Assembly (NCBI GenBank): GCA_023457475.1
Contig: JAEWLO010000433.1
Span: 1-9,353, forward strand
Direction of reading: 5' to 3'
DNA: 9,353 nt
Source of the DNA: Pseudomonadota bacterium
GTDB lineage: Bacteria; Pseudomonadota; Gammaproteobacteria; Xanthomonadales; Xanthomonadaceae
Each line of letters opens with the position of its first letter. Position 1 is the first letter of the stretch. Below the pieces are notes generated by a model, which was not told the DNA's origin, made no database searches, and worked only from the letters and a program-made list of their open reading frames with translations. Below are positions 1-6,778 of this stretch, in pieces. The position numbers and the translations under genes were made by a program.

Positions 1-551
1 GCCGAGTACAGCAGCACGCCCGGCAATCCCATCTGCTCGGCGTGATCGATCGCCATGCCGGTGCCGACGATCACCTCGATTCCGTTGGCGCGCAGGTCGG
101 CGATGCAGTCGCGCGCGTCCTCACGGGTGACGAAGCGGCGATGCTCGATGTCTAGTCCGAAGCTGTTCTGGAAGCTTCCGAAGGTCGGCACGTCGGTGGC
201 GTGGGTCACCAGGCCGATCCGCGAAGCGATCCGGCGCGCGCGTGCCAGCGCCTCCATGAGGTCGAAGCCGTTGGCCTGGATCGGCACCAGCGGGACCTCC
301 AGCCGGCTGCGCAGATAGGCCGCATTGGAGCCGCCGGCGATCACCACGTCGCAGTGCTCGCGGCGCAGTCGCTGCCCGATCACGTCCACGGCCTCCTCGA
401 ATCCCAGGTTGATCGGCACGATGCGCGCGCGGCGGTCGAACTCGGGGATCACATCGCCCAGCAGCCCGGTCAGCCGGGACACGCTGACCGTCCAGATCAC
501 GGGAAGGTGGCCAGGATCGGGGTCGGGCAGGCGGGGGCGAGGCATGGACAT
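1..551 (-). CDS. prpR: PrpR, sigma-54-dependent propionate catabolism activator (N-terminal part; cut by left edge)
   Basis: This is the start of a minus-strand gene that leaves the window at base 1; 183 complete codons are visible, against roughly 530-650 residues for the family. The visible part is the PrpR N-terminal sensor domain (PrpR_N family), from about residue 18 onward. Recognisable segments are GGSNAAYLR (73-81), a P-V-P-I-Q-x-N-G-F-D-L-M-E-A-L stretch (about 87-102) and GTGMAIDHAEQMGLPGVL (163-180). In enteric bacteria this domain binds 2-methylcitrate and relieves inhibition of the AAA+ and HTH domains, which here lie outside the window. The start is the first in-frame ATG after a stop at 573-575; a second ATG two codons in (543-545) is equally possible, and neither has a clear Shine-Dalgarno sequence. 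The gene is divergent from prpB, the classic arrangement, and the palindrome at 594-616 lies about 45-65 bases upstream, so autoregulation is plausible. The identity is secure; the AAA+ domain is assumed, not seen. Confidence 0.92.
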   Translation of the reverse strand, partial: MSMPRPRLPDPDPGHLPVIWTVSVSRLTGLLGDVIPEFDRRARIVPINLGFEEAVDVIGQRLRREHCDVVIAGGSNAAYLRSRLEVPLVPIQANGFDLMEALARARRIASRIGLVTHATDVPTFGSFQNSFGLDIEHRRFVTREDARDCIADLRANGIEVIVGTGMAIDHAEQMGLPGVLLYS

Positions 552-593
552 GGCAGACGTCTGTGTTGCAGTTCACTCATGTTACATCTGTTT

Positions 594-616
594 CGGTGTT
601 TCAATATGAAACACCG
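594..616. promoter_or_regulatory. Palindromic operator / upstream activator site, probably for PrpR
   Basis: This is a perfect inverted repeat with 10-bp arms, CGGTGTTTCA (594-603) and TGAAACACCG (607-616), separated by ATA. It is centred at 605, about 79 bases upstream of the predicted prpB transcription start and 54 bases upstream of the prpR start codon. Position, symmetry and the divergent context fit an upstream activator sequence for PrpR, which belongs to the class of enhancer-binding proteins that bind as dimers to such repeats. The core TGTTTCA/TGAAACA is what is seen; assignment to PrpR is inference. Confidence 0.75.
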
Positions 617-639
617 TCTCAAACCGGCGAGCTTAATGA

Positions 640-652
640 AATCAATGCGTTG
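640..652 (+). promoter_or_regulatory. Candidate IHF binding site
   Basis: The 13 bases AATCAATGCGTTG match the IHF consensus WATCAANNNNTTR at every fixed position. The site lies between the palindrome (594-616) and the -24 element (659-660), where IHF bending brings a bound enhancer protein to sigma-54 polymerase. Its centre is only about 38 bases upstream of the predicted transcription start, closer than many IHF sites, so steric overlap with polymerase is possible. A match of this degeneracy can arise by chance, but its placement in an AT-richer patch of a GC-rich genome supports it. Confidence 0.5.
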
Positions 653-656
653 CAGG

Positions 657-673
657 TTGGCACGGTCTTTGCG
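657..673 (+). promoter_or_regulatory. Sigma-54 (-24/-12) promoter of the prpBC-acnD-prpF operon
   Basis: The sequence TTGGCACG (657-664), then GTCT, then TTGC (669-672) fits the consensus YTGGCACGrNNNTTGCW at every specified base except the final W, which is G. The invariant GG is at 659-660 and GC at 671-672, with the correct spacing. Transcription should start near 683-685, leaving a leader of only about 23 bases before the prpB ATG at 707. Together with the neighbouring PrpR gene, this makes RpoN-dependent, PrpR-activated expression very likely. Confidence 0.9.
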
Positions 674-706
674 CCTCTGTCCTTGTCACCCCTGATGGAC
701 TGCCGA

Positions 707-1597
707 ATGAGCTCCTCCGTTTCTTCCGCCGGCGCGCGCTTCCGCGCCGCCCTGGCCGCCGAATCGCCGCTGCAGGTGATCGGTGCGATCAATGCCAATC
801 ACGCGCTGCTGGCCCAGCGGGCCGGTTATCGCGCCATCTATCTGTCGGGCGGCGGCGTGGCCGCCGGTTCGCTCGGGCTGCCCGACCTGGGCATCAACAC
901 CCTGGAAGACGTGCTCATCGACGTGCGCCGCATCACCGATGTCTGCGACCTGCCGCTGATGGTGGACATCGACACCGGCTTTGGCCCAAGCGCGTTCAAC
1001 ATCGCCCGCACCGTGAAGTCGCTGATCAAGGCCGGCGCGGCTGCCTGCCATATCGAAGACCAGGTCGGAGCCAAGCGCTGCGGCCATCGCCCCGGCAAGG
1101 AAATCGTCTCGCAGGGGGAAATGGTCGACCGGGTGAAGGCGGCTGCGGACGCGAAGACCGACCCGGACTTCTTCCTGATCGCACGCACCGACGCCATCCA
1201 GGTGGACGGCGTGGACGCGGCCATCGAACGGGCCATCGCCTGCGTCGAAGCGGGTGCCGACGGCATCTTTGCCGAGGCCGCCTATGATCTGGAGACCTAC
1301 CGCCGCTTTGTGGAGGCGGTGAAGGTGCCGGTGCTGGCCAACATCACCGAATTCGGCAAGACCCCCCTGTTCAGCCGCGACGAACTGGCCTCGGCCGGCG
1401 TGGCGATCCAGCTGTTCCCGCTGTCCGCGTTCCGTGCCGCCAACAAGGCCGCCGAGAATGTGTATGAGACCATTCGTCGCGAAGGCCACCAGCGCAATGT
1501 GGTCGATGCCATGCAGACGCGCGAGGAACTCTACGACCGTATCGGCTACCACGCCTTCGAGCAGCAGCTCGACGCGCTGTTCGCCGCCAAGAAATAA
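707..1597 (+). CDS. prpB: 2-methylisocitrate lyase
   Basis: This enzyme cleaves (2S,3R)-2-methylisocitrate to pyruvate and succinate, the last step of the methylcitrate cycle, in the cytoplasm. The protein has 296 residues, the usual family length, and belongs to the isocitrate lyase/PEP mutase superfamily. Visible landmarks are NANHALLAQRAG (29-40), YLSGGG (45-50), the Mg-binding region VDIDTGFG (86-93), HIEDQ (115-119) and the signature KRCGHR (123-128), with the catalytic Cys at 125. The ATG at 707 is chosen because it gives the family's usual N-terminus; an in-frame ATG at 695 would leave a leader of about 11 bases, and the frame is open back to 563, upstream of the promoter. The ribosome binding site is weak (GGA at 697-699). 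It is the first gene of the operon, behind the sigma-54 promoter at 657-673, and 28 bases separate it from prpC. All key residues are present. Confidence 0.97.
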   Translation: MSSSVSSAGARFRAALAAESPLQVIGAINANHALLAQRAGYRAIYLSGGGVAAGSLGLPDLGINTLEDVLIDVRRITDVCDLPLMVDIDTGFGPSAFNIARTVKSLIKAGAAACHIEDQVGAKRCGHRPGKEIVSQGEMVDRVKAAADAKTDPDFFLIARTDAIQVDGVDAAIERAIACVEAGADGIFAEAAYDLETYRRFVEAVKVPVLANITEFGKTPLFSRDELASAGVAIQLFPLSAFRAANKAAENVYETIRREGHQRNVVDAMQTREELYDRIGYHAFEQQLDALFAAKK

Positions 1598-1625
1598 CAT
1601 CGCACCACAGCATTCTGGAGGGATC

Positions 1626-2783
1626 ATGAGCGAAGCAACCACCGCCCCCGGCTTCAAGCCGAAGAAGTCCGTCGCCCTGTCCGGTACTGCCGCCGGCAAC
1701 ACCGCGCTGTGCACCGTCGGCCGCAGCGGCAACGACCTGCATTACCGCGGTTACGACATCCTGGACCTGGCCACTACCAGCGAGTTCGAGGAAATCGCGC
1801 ACCTGCTCGTGCACGGCAAGCTGCCGACCCGCGCCGAGCTGACCGCCTACAAGGCCAAGCTGAAGTCGCTGCGCGGCATTCCGGCCGCGGTCAAGGCCGC
1901 GCTGGAAGAGCTGCCGCCGTCCGCGCACCCGATGGACGTCATGCGTACCGGCGTATCCGTACTGGGCTGCGTGTCGCCGGAGAAGGACGACCACAACCAC
2001 CCGGGCGCGCGCGATATCGCCGACAAGCTGATGGCCTGCCTGGGCTCGATGCTGCTGTACTGGTACCACTGGAGCCATAACGGTCGCGCCATTGACGTGG
2101 AAACCGACGACGACTCCATTGGTGGCCACTTCCTGCACCTGCTGCACGGCGACAAGCCGCAGGACTCCTGGGTGCGTGCCATGCACACCTCGTTGATCCT
2201 GTACGCCGAGCACGAGTTCAATGCGTCCACCTTCACCTGCCGCGTGATCGCCGGCACCGGCAGCGACATGTACAGCTGTATTGCCGGCGGCATCGGCGCG
2301 CTGCGCGGACCCAAGCACGGCGGGGCCAACGAAGTGGCCTTTGAAGTGCAGAAGCGCTACGACTCGCCCGACGACGCCGAGGCTGACATCAAGGCCCGCG
2401 TGGAGCGCAAGGAAGTGGTGATCGGCTTTGGCCACCCGGTGTATACCGTCAGCGACCCGCGCAACAAGGTCATCAAGGAGGTCGCCCGCGAACTGTCGGC
2501 CGAGCAGGGCAACCTGAAGATGTACGACATTGCCGAGCGCCTGGAAACGGTGATGTGGGACATCAAGAAGATGTTCCCCAACCTCGACTGGTTCAGTGCG
2601 GTCAGCTATCACATGATGGGCGTGCCGACCGCCATGTTCACCCCGCTGTTCGTCATCGCCCGTACCTCCGGCTGGAGTGCGCATGTCATCGAACAGCGCA
2701 TCGACGGCAAGATCATCCGACCCAGCGCCAACTACACGGGGCCGGAAGACCAGGCGTTCGTTCCGATCGCCGAGCGCGCGTAA
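1626..2783 (+). CDS. prpC: 2-methylcitrate synthase
   Basis: This enzyme condenses propionyl-CoA with oxaloacetate to 2-methylcitrate, the entry step of the cycle, which detoxifies propionyl-CoA. The protein has 385 residues, close to the enteric PrpC length of 389, and is a citrate synthase fold enzyme. The catalytic triad is visible: His231 in GPKHGG, His270 in GFGHPVY and Asp321 in NLDWFS. EHEFNAS (195-201) and the C-terminal IEQR-x-x-GKIIRP region (355-366) are also typical. The short N-terminus starting GTAAGNTALCTVG (20-32) favours PrpC over the longer hexameric type II citrate synthase GltA. The ATG at 1626 is preceded by GGAGG at 1617-1621, a good Shine-Dalgarno sequence. The frame is open further upstream to 1434, but that stretch lies inside prpB. 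The gene follows prpB by 28 bases and is surely co-transcribed with it. Confidence 0.97.
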   Translation: MSEATTAPGFKPKKSVALSGTAAGNTALCTVGRSGNDLHYRGYDILDLATTSEFEEIAHLLVHGKLPTRAELTAYKAKLKSLRGIPAAVKAALEELPPSAHPMDVMRTGVSVLGCVSPEKDDHNHPGARDIADKLMACLGSMLLYWYHWSHNGRAIDVETDDDSIGGHFLHLLHGDKPQDSWVRAMHTSLILYAEHEFNASTFTCRVIAGTGSDMYSCIAGGIGALRGPKHGGANEVAFEVQKRYDSPDDAEADIKARVERKEVVIGFGHPVYTVSDPRNKVIKEVARELSAEQGNLKMYDIAERLETVMWDIKKMFPNLDWFSAVSYHMMGVPTAMFTPLFVIARTSGWSAHVIEQRIDGKIIRPSANYTGPEDQAFVPIAERA

Positions 2784-2791
2784 CGTTGGAC

Positions 2792-2814
2792 AGGGGCGGG
2801 TTGAGCCCGCCCCT
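2792..2814 (+). terminator. GC-rich hairpin just after prpC, no U-tract
   Basis: The arms AGGGGCGGG (2792-2800) and CCCGCCCCT (2806-2814) pair perfectly over 9 bp around a TTGAG loop, 8 bases after the prpC stop codon. Only two T residues end the stem, so it is a poor intrinsic terminator; it more likely protects the prpBC mRNA 3' end or attenuates read-through into acnD. The hairpin is seen; its function is inferred. Confidence 0.5.
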
Positions 2815-2838
2815 TGCATGGTCCGTCAACGGCCGCCG

Positions 2839-2860
2839 GTAGCGCCGGCCGTTGGCCGGC
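2839..2860 (+). repeat. GTAG-headed palindromic repeat (SMAG/REP-like)
   Basis: A GTAG tetranucleotide (2839-2842) precedes a 7-bp stem, GCCGGCC (2844-2850) and GGCCGGC (2854-2860), with a GTT loop. This has the format of the SMAG repetitive extragenic palindromes of Stenotrophomonas maltophilia: a GTAG head followed by a short imperfect or perfect hairpin. It sits in the gap between prpC and acnD. A second element of the same design lies at 6779-6801. Copy number elsewhere cannot be judged from this window. Confidence 0.6.
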
Positions 2861-2907
2861 CCACGCACTCCTCACCCCGGCCCGCCAATTCGCAGCTATC
2901 GCCAGCC

Positions 2908-5526
2908 ATGAATACTGATTTCCGAAAAACCCTTCCCGGCACCTCGCTGGACTATTTCGATGCCCGCGCCGCGGTCGACGCGATCGCGCCGGGGGCCTAT
3001 GCCACGCTGCCGTATGTCTCGCGCGTGCTGGCCGAAAACCTGGTGCGCCGCTGTGACCCGGGCACGTTGAGCGCCTCGCTGACGCAGCTCATCGAGCGCC
3101 GCCAGGACCTGGACTTCCCCTGGTTCCCGGCCCGTGTCGTCTGCCACGACATCCTCGGCCAGACCGCCCTCGTGGACCTCGCCGGCCTGCGCGATGCCAT
3201 CGCCGACAAGGGCGGCGACCCCGCCAAGGTCAATCCGGTGGTGCCGGTGCAACTGATCGTCGACCATTCACTGGCCGTCGAATGCGGCGGCTACGACCCG
3301 CAGGCGTTCGAGAAGAACCGCGCCATTGAAGACCGTCGCAACGAAGACCGCTTCCACTTCATCGACTGGACCAAGCAGGCCTTCCAGAACGTGGACGTCA
3401 TTCCGCCCGGCAACGGCATCATGCACCAGATCAATCTGGAGAAGATGTCGCCGGTGATCTACGTGCAGGACGGTGTGGCCTTCCCGGATACCTGCGTCGG
3501 CACCGACAGCCACACCCCGCACGTGGACGCGCTCGGCGTCATCGCGATCGGCGTAGGCGGTCTGGAAGCCGAGAACGTGATGCTGGGGCGTGCCTCGTGG
3601 ATGCGTCTGCCGGACATTGTCGGCGTCGAGCTGACCGGCAAGCCGCAGCCCGGCATCACCGCCACCGACGTCGTGCTGGCCTTGACCGAATTCCTGCGCG
3701 CCGAACGCGTGGTCGGTGCCTGGCTGGAATTCTACGGTGAAGGCGCCGCCGCGCTCACCATCGGTGACCGCGCCACCATCTCCAACATGTGCCCGGAGTA
3801 CGGGGCCACCGCCGCGATGTTCTACATCGACGGCCAGACCCTGGACTACCTGCGCCTGACCGGCCGTGAGGAAGCGCAGGTGGGTCTGGTGGAAACCTAC
3901 GCGCGCACCGCCGGCCTGTGGGCCGACGACCTGTCCACCGCGCAGTACCCGCGCGTGCTGACCTTCGACCTCTCCAGCGTGGTGCGCAACATGGCGGGGC
4001 CGAGCAATCCGCACCGCCGCCTGCCGGTGAGCGAACTGGCCGCGCGTGGCATCGCCGACGCCGCCAAGCTGGCCTCGGGCAAGGCCGAGCAGGAGCAGGG
4101 CCTGATGCCCGATGGCGCGGTGATCATTGCCGCCATCACCAGCTGCACCAATACCTCCAATCCGCGCAACGTGATCGCCGCCGGCCTGCTGGCGCGCAAT
4201 GCCAATGCACGTGGCCTGCTGCGCAAGCCGTGGGTGAAAACCTCGCTGGCGCCGGGCTCCAAGGCCGTGCAGTTGTATCTGGAAGCCTCCGGTCTCCTGC
4301 CGGACCTTGAGACGCTCGGTTTCGGCATCGTCGCCTTTGCCTGCACCACCTGCAATGGCATGAGTGGCGCACTCGATCCGGTCATCCAGCAGGAAATCAT
4401 CGACCGTGACCTGTACGCCACGGCGGTGCTCTCGGGCAACCGGAATTTCGACGGCCGCATCCACCCGTATGCCAAGCAGGCCTTCCTGGCCTCGCCGCCG
4501 CTGGTCATCGCCTATGCCATCGCCGGCACCGTTCGCTTCGACATCGAGAAGGATGTGCTGGGCCTGGACGCGGAGGGCAACGAAGTACGCCTCATCGACA
4601 TCTGGCCGACCGATGCCGAAATCGACGCGGTGGTGAAGGCATCGGTGAAGCCCGAGCAGTTCCGCAGCGTCTACAACCCCATGTTCAACATCCGCGTGGA
4701 GAACGGCGCTCCGGTCAGCCCGTTGTACGACTGGCGTCCGCAGAGCACGTACATCCGTCGCCCGCCCTACTGGGAAGGCGCGCTTGCCGGTGAGCGTACG
4801 TTGGCGGGCATGCGCGCGCTGGCGGTGCTGCCGGACAACATCACCACCGACCATCTCTCGCCGTCGAATGCCATCCTGGCCTCGAGTGCCGCGGGCGAGT
4901 ACCTGACGAAAATGGGCCTGCCGGAGGAAGACTTCAATTCCTACGCCACCCATCGCGGCGACCACCTCACCGCCCAGCGCGCCACCTTTGCCAACCCCAA
5001 GCTCTTCAACGAGATGGTGCATGACGAAGACGGCAGCGTGAAGCAGGGGTCGCTGGCCCGGGTCGAGCCGGAAGGCCAGGTCATGCGCATGTGGGAGGCG
5101 ATTGAAACCTACATGGAGCGCAAGCAGCCACTGATCATCATCGCCGGTGCCGACTATGGCCAGGGCAGCTCACGCGACTGGGCCGCCAAGGGCGTCCGCC
5201 TCGCAGGGGTGGAAGCCATCGTCGCCGAAGGCTTCGAGCGCATCCACCGCACCAACCTGATCGGCATGGGTGTGCTGCCGCTGGAGTTCAAGCCGGGCAC
5301 CACCCGCTTGACCGTCGGCATCGACGGCACCGAAACCTTCGACGTGATCGGCGAACGTACCCCGCGTGCCGACCTCACCCTGGTCATTCATCGCCGCGAT
5401 GGCACCGAGGTGCGGGTGCCGGTCACCTGCCGCCTGGACAGCGACGAGGAAGTGGCCATCTATGAGGCCGGCGGCGTGCTGCAGCGGTTCGCACAGGACT
5501 TCCTGGAATCGTCCCAGGCGGCATGA
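2908..5526 (+). CDS. acnD: Fe/S-dependent 2-methylcitrate dehydratase AcnD
   Basis: This is an aconitase-family enzyme that dehydrates 2-methylcitrate to a methylaconitate; it needs PrpF to yield the cis isomer used next. The protein has 872 residues, as expected for AcnD. The three [4Fe-4S] ligands are Cys413 in SCTNTSNP and Cys479 and Cys482 in ACTTCNGMSG. The CTTC spacing and NGMSG are AcnD-like, unlike the C-x-x-C-x-GNSG pattern of AcnA. VGTDSHTPH (197-205) lies in the N-terminal aconitase core, and the C-terminal swivel domain carries GADYGQGSSRDWAAKG (747-762). The ATG at 2908 gives the N-terminus typical of the family; the frame is open back to 2677, but that part overlaps prpC. No Shine-Dalgarno sequence precedes it. 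It lies 124 bases after prpC, a gap holding a hairpin and a GTAG repeat, and 48 bases before prpF, its functional partner. No damage is visible. Confidence 0.96.
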   Translation: MNTDFRKTLPGTSLDYFDARAAVDAIAPGAYATLPYVSRVLAENLVRRCDPGTLSASLTQLIERRQDLDFPWFPARVVCHDILGQTALVDLAGLRDAIADKGGDPAKVNPVVPVQLIVDHSLAVECGGYDPQAFEKNRAIEDRRNEDRFHFIDWTKQAFQNVDVIPPGNGIMHQINLEKMSPVIYVQDGVAFPDTCVGTDSHTPHVDALGVIAIGVGGLEAENVMLGRASWMRLPDIVGVELTGKPQPGITATDVVLALTEFLRAERVVGAWLEFYGEGAAALTIGDRATISNMCPEYGATAAMFYIDGQTLDYLRLTGREEAQVGLVETYARTAGLWADDLSTAQYPRVLTFDLSSVVRNMAGPSNPHRRLPVSELAARGIADAAKLASGKAEQEQGLMPDGAVIIAAITSCTNTSNPRNVIAAGLLARNANARGLLRKPWVKTSLAPGSKAVQLYLEASGLLPDLETLGFGIVAFACTTCNGMSGALDPVIQQEIIDRDLYATAVLSGNRNFDGRIHPYAKQAFLASPPLVIAYAIAGTVRFDIEKDVLGLDAEGNEVRLIDIWPTDAEIDAVVKASVKPEQFRSVYNPMFNIRVENGAPVSPLYDWRPQSTYIRRPPYWEGALAGERTLAGMRALAVLPDNITTDHLSPSNAILASSAAGEYLTKMGLPEEDFNSYATHRGDHLTAQRATFANPKLFNEMVHDEDGSVKQGSLARVEPEGQVMRMWEAIETYMERKQPLIIIAGADYGQGSSRDWAAKGVRLAGVEAIVAEGFERIHRTNLIGMGVLPLEFKPGTTRLTVGIDGTETFDVIGERTPRADLTLVIHRRDGTEVRVPVTCRLDSDEEVAIYEAGGVLQRFAQDFLESSQAA

Positions 5527-5534
5527 TGCTTTTC

Positions 5535-5556
5535 GACGGCCCGGAAACGGGCCGTC
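5535..5556 (+). other. GNRA-capped hairpin in the acnD-prpF gap
   Basis: The arms GACGGCCCG (5535-5543) and CGGGCCGTC (5548-5556) form a perfect 9-bp stem with a GAAA tetraloop, starting 8 bases after the acnD stop. The sequence after the stem is CTTCC, not a U-tract, so strong termination is unlikely. It ends 18 bases before the prpF start codon and just before its ribosome binding site (AGGA, 5564-5567). A role in mRNA stability, partial attenuation or setting PrpF level is possible but unproven. Confidence 0.55.
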
Positions 5557-5574
5557 CTTCCACAGGATAGACTG

Positions 5575-6762
5575 ATGGCATTCCTCCCCCAGCTCCGCAT
5601 CCCCGCCACCTACATGCGGGGTGGCACCAGCAAAGGCGTGTTTTTCCGCCTGCAGGACCTGCCCGAGGCAGCCCAGGTACCGGGCCCTGCGCGTGACGCC
5701 CTGCTGATGCGCGTGATCGGGTCGCCCGACCCTTACGGCAAGCACACCGACGGCATGGGCGGTGCCACCTCCAGCACCAGCAAGTGCGTGATCATCGCCG
5801 AAGCTTCGGTGCCGGAGCATGACGTGGACTATCTCTACGGCCAGGTGGCCATTGAAACCGCCTTCGTCGACTGGAGCGGCAACTGCGGCAACCTGAGCAC
5901 GGCCGTCGGTCCGTTCGCGATCAGCAACGGCTTCATCGACCCGGCGCGTATTCCTCACAACGGCATCTGCACGGTACGCATCTGGCAGGCCAACATCGGC
6001 AAGACCATCCTCGCCCACGTCCCGATCGTGGACGGGCAGGTACAGGAAGACGGCGACTTCGAGCTGGACGGCGTGACCTTTCCGGCCGCCGAGATCCCGC
6101 TGGAGTTCATCGACCCGTCCGACGACGCCGACGGCGGGGCCATGTTCCCCACCGGCAACCTGACCGACACGCTGGACGTGCCGGGCGTGGGAAGCTTCAC
6201 GGTGACCCTGATCACCGCCGGCATTCCCACCATCTTCCTCAACGCGGCGGACCTGGGCTACACCGGTACCGAACTGCAGCCGGCGATCAACGAAGACAAA
6301 GCCGCGCTGGCGCGGTTCGAGGCGATCCGCGCGCACGGGGCGGTGCGCATGGGCCTGATCGACAGCATCGAGCAGGCGGCCACCCGCCAGCACACGCCCA
6401 AGGTGGCCTTCGTCGCCCCCGCGCAGGACTACGTCTCCTCCAGCGGCAAGCAGATTCCGGCCACGGCCATCGACCTGCACGCCCGCGCGCTGTCGATGGG
6501 CAAACTGCACCACGCCATGATGGGCACGGCGGCCGTGGCCATCGGCACCGCAGCGGCCATCCCGGGCACCCTGGTCAATCTGGCCGGCGGCGGCGGTGAG
6601 CGCGAGGCGGTCACCTTTGGCCATCCGTCCGGCACGTTGCGGGTCGGGGCCCAGGCGGCCCAGGTGGACGGGCAGTGGGTCGTCACCAAGGCGATCATGA
6701 GCCGCAGCGCCCGCGTATTGATGGAAGGGACCGTGCGGGTGCCGGCGGGAACGTTGGGGTAA
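5575..6762 (+). CDS. prpF: 2-methylaconitate cis-trans isomerase PrpF
   Basis: PrpF isomerises the methylaconitate made by AcnD to 2-methyl-cis-aconitate, so that AcnD plus PrpF replaces PrpD. The protein has 395 residues, near the 397 of the Shewanella enzyme, and has the diaminopimelate epimerase-like two-lobed fold. Landmarks are YMRGGTSKGVFF (13-24), GMGGATSSTSKCV (60-72) with Lys70, SGNCGN (101-106) with Cys104, and the C-terminal stretch ARVLMEGTVRVP. Lys70 and Cys104 align by simple offset with residues I recall as Lys73 and Cys107 in the Shewanella enzyme's active site; that comparison is from memory. The ATG at 5575 has AGGA at 5564-5567 with 7-base spacing. It is the last gene of the operon: the next gene is 108 bases away with its own strong ribosome binding site, and a GTAG repeat follows the stop. 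The family also includes tricarballylate and other isomerases, but the acnD neighbour settles the role. Confidence 0.95.
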   Translation: MAFLPQLRIPATYMRGGTSKGVFFRLQDLPEAAQVPGPARDALLMRVIGSPDPYGKHTDGMGGATSSTSKCVIIAEASVPEHDVDYLYGQVAIETAFVDWSGNCGNLSTAVGPFAISNGFIDPARIPHNGICTVRIWQANIGKTILAHVPIVDGQVQEDGDFELDGVTFPAAEIPLEFIDPSDDADGGAMFPTGNLTDTLDVPGVGSFTVTLITAGIPTIFLNAADLGYTGTELQPAINEDKAALARFEAIRAHGAVRMGLIDSIEQAATRQHTPKVAFVAPAQDYVSSSGKQIPATAIDLHARALSMGKLHHAMMGTAAVAIGTAAAIPGTLVNLAGGGGEREAVTFGHPSGTLRVGAQAAQVDGQWVVTKAIMSRSARVLMEGTVRVPAGTLG

Positions 6763-6778
6763 TCCGGTCGAAACCGAC

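Noticed and set aside
201..695. Plus-strand open frames across the prpR 5' region and the divergent gap
   Set aside because: They are antisense to clear PrpR_N coding sequence and run through the promoter region; no motif supports them.
563..706. N-terminal extension of PrpB from an ATG at 563
   Set aside because: It would begin upstream of the sigma-54 promoter and cover the operator, and the extra 48 residues have no counterpart in PrpB enzymes of about 296 residues.
1434..1625. Upstream starts for prpC within prpB
   Set aside because: The extra residues are an out-of-frame reading of prpB; the ATG at 1626 has a good Shine-Dalgarno sequence and gives the family length.
2792..2814. Strong intrinsic terminator after prpC
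   Set aside because: The stem is excellent but only two T residues end it, and acnD must be expressed downstream; kept only as a hairpin with uncertain role.
2677..2907. Upstream starts for acnD reaching into prpC
   Set aside because: The added sequence is Arg/Pro/Ser-rich out-of-frame prpC; AcnD proteins begin at the MNT-like start used here.
3268..5022. A 584-codon open frame antisense to acnD, and similar antisense frames over prpB, prpC and prpF
   Set aside because: Composition-driven shadows: rich in His, Arg, Gly and Val, without motifs, and overlapping genes whose catalytic residues are all intact.
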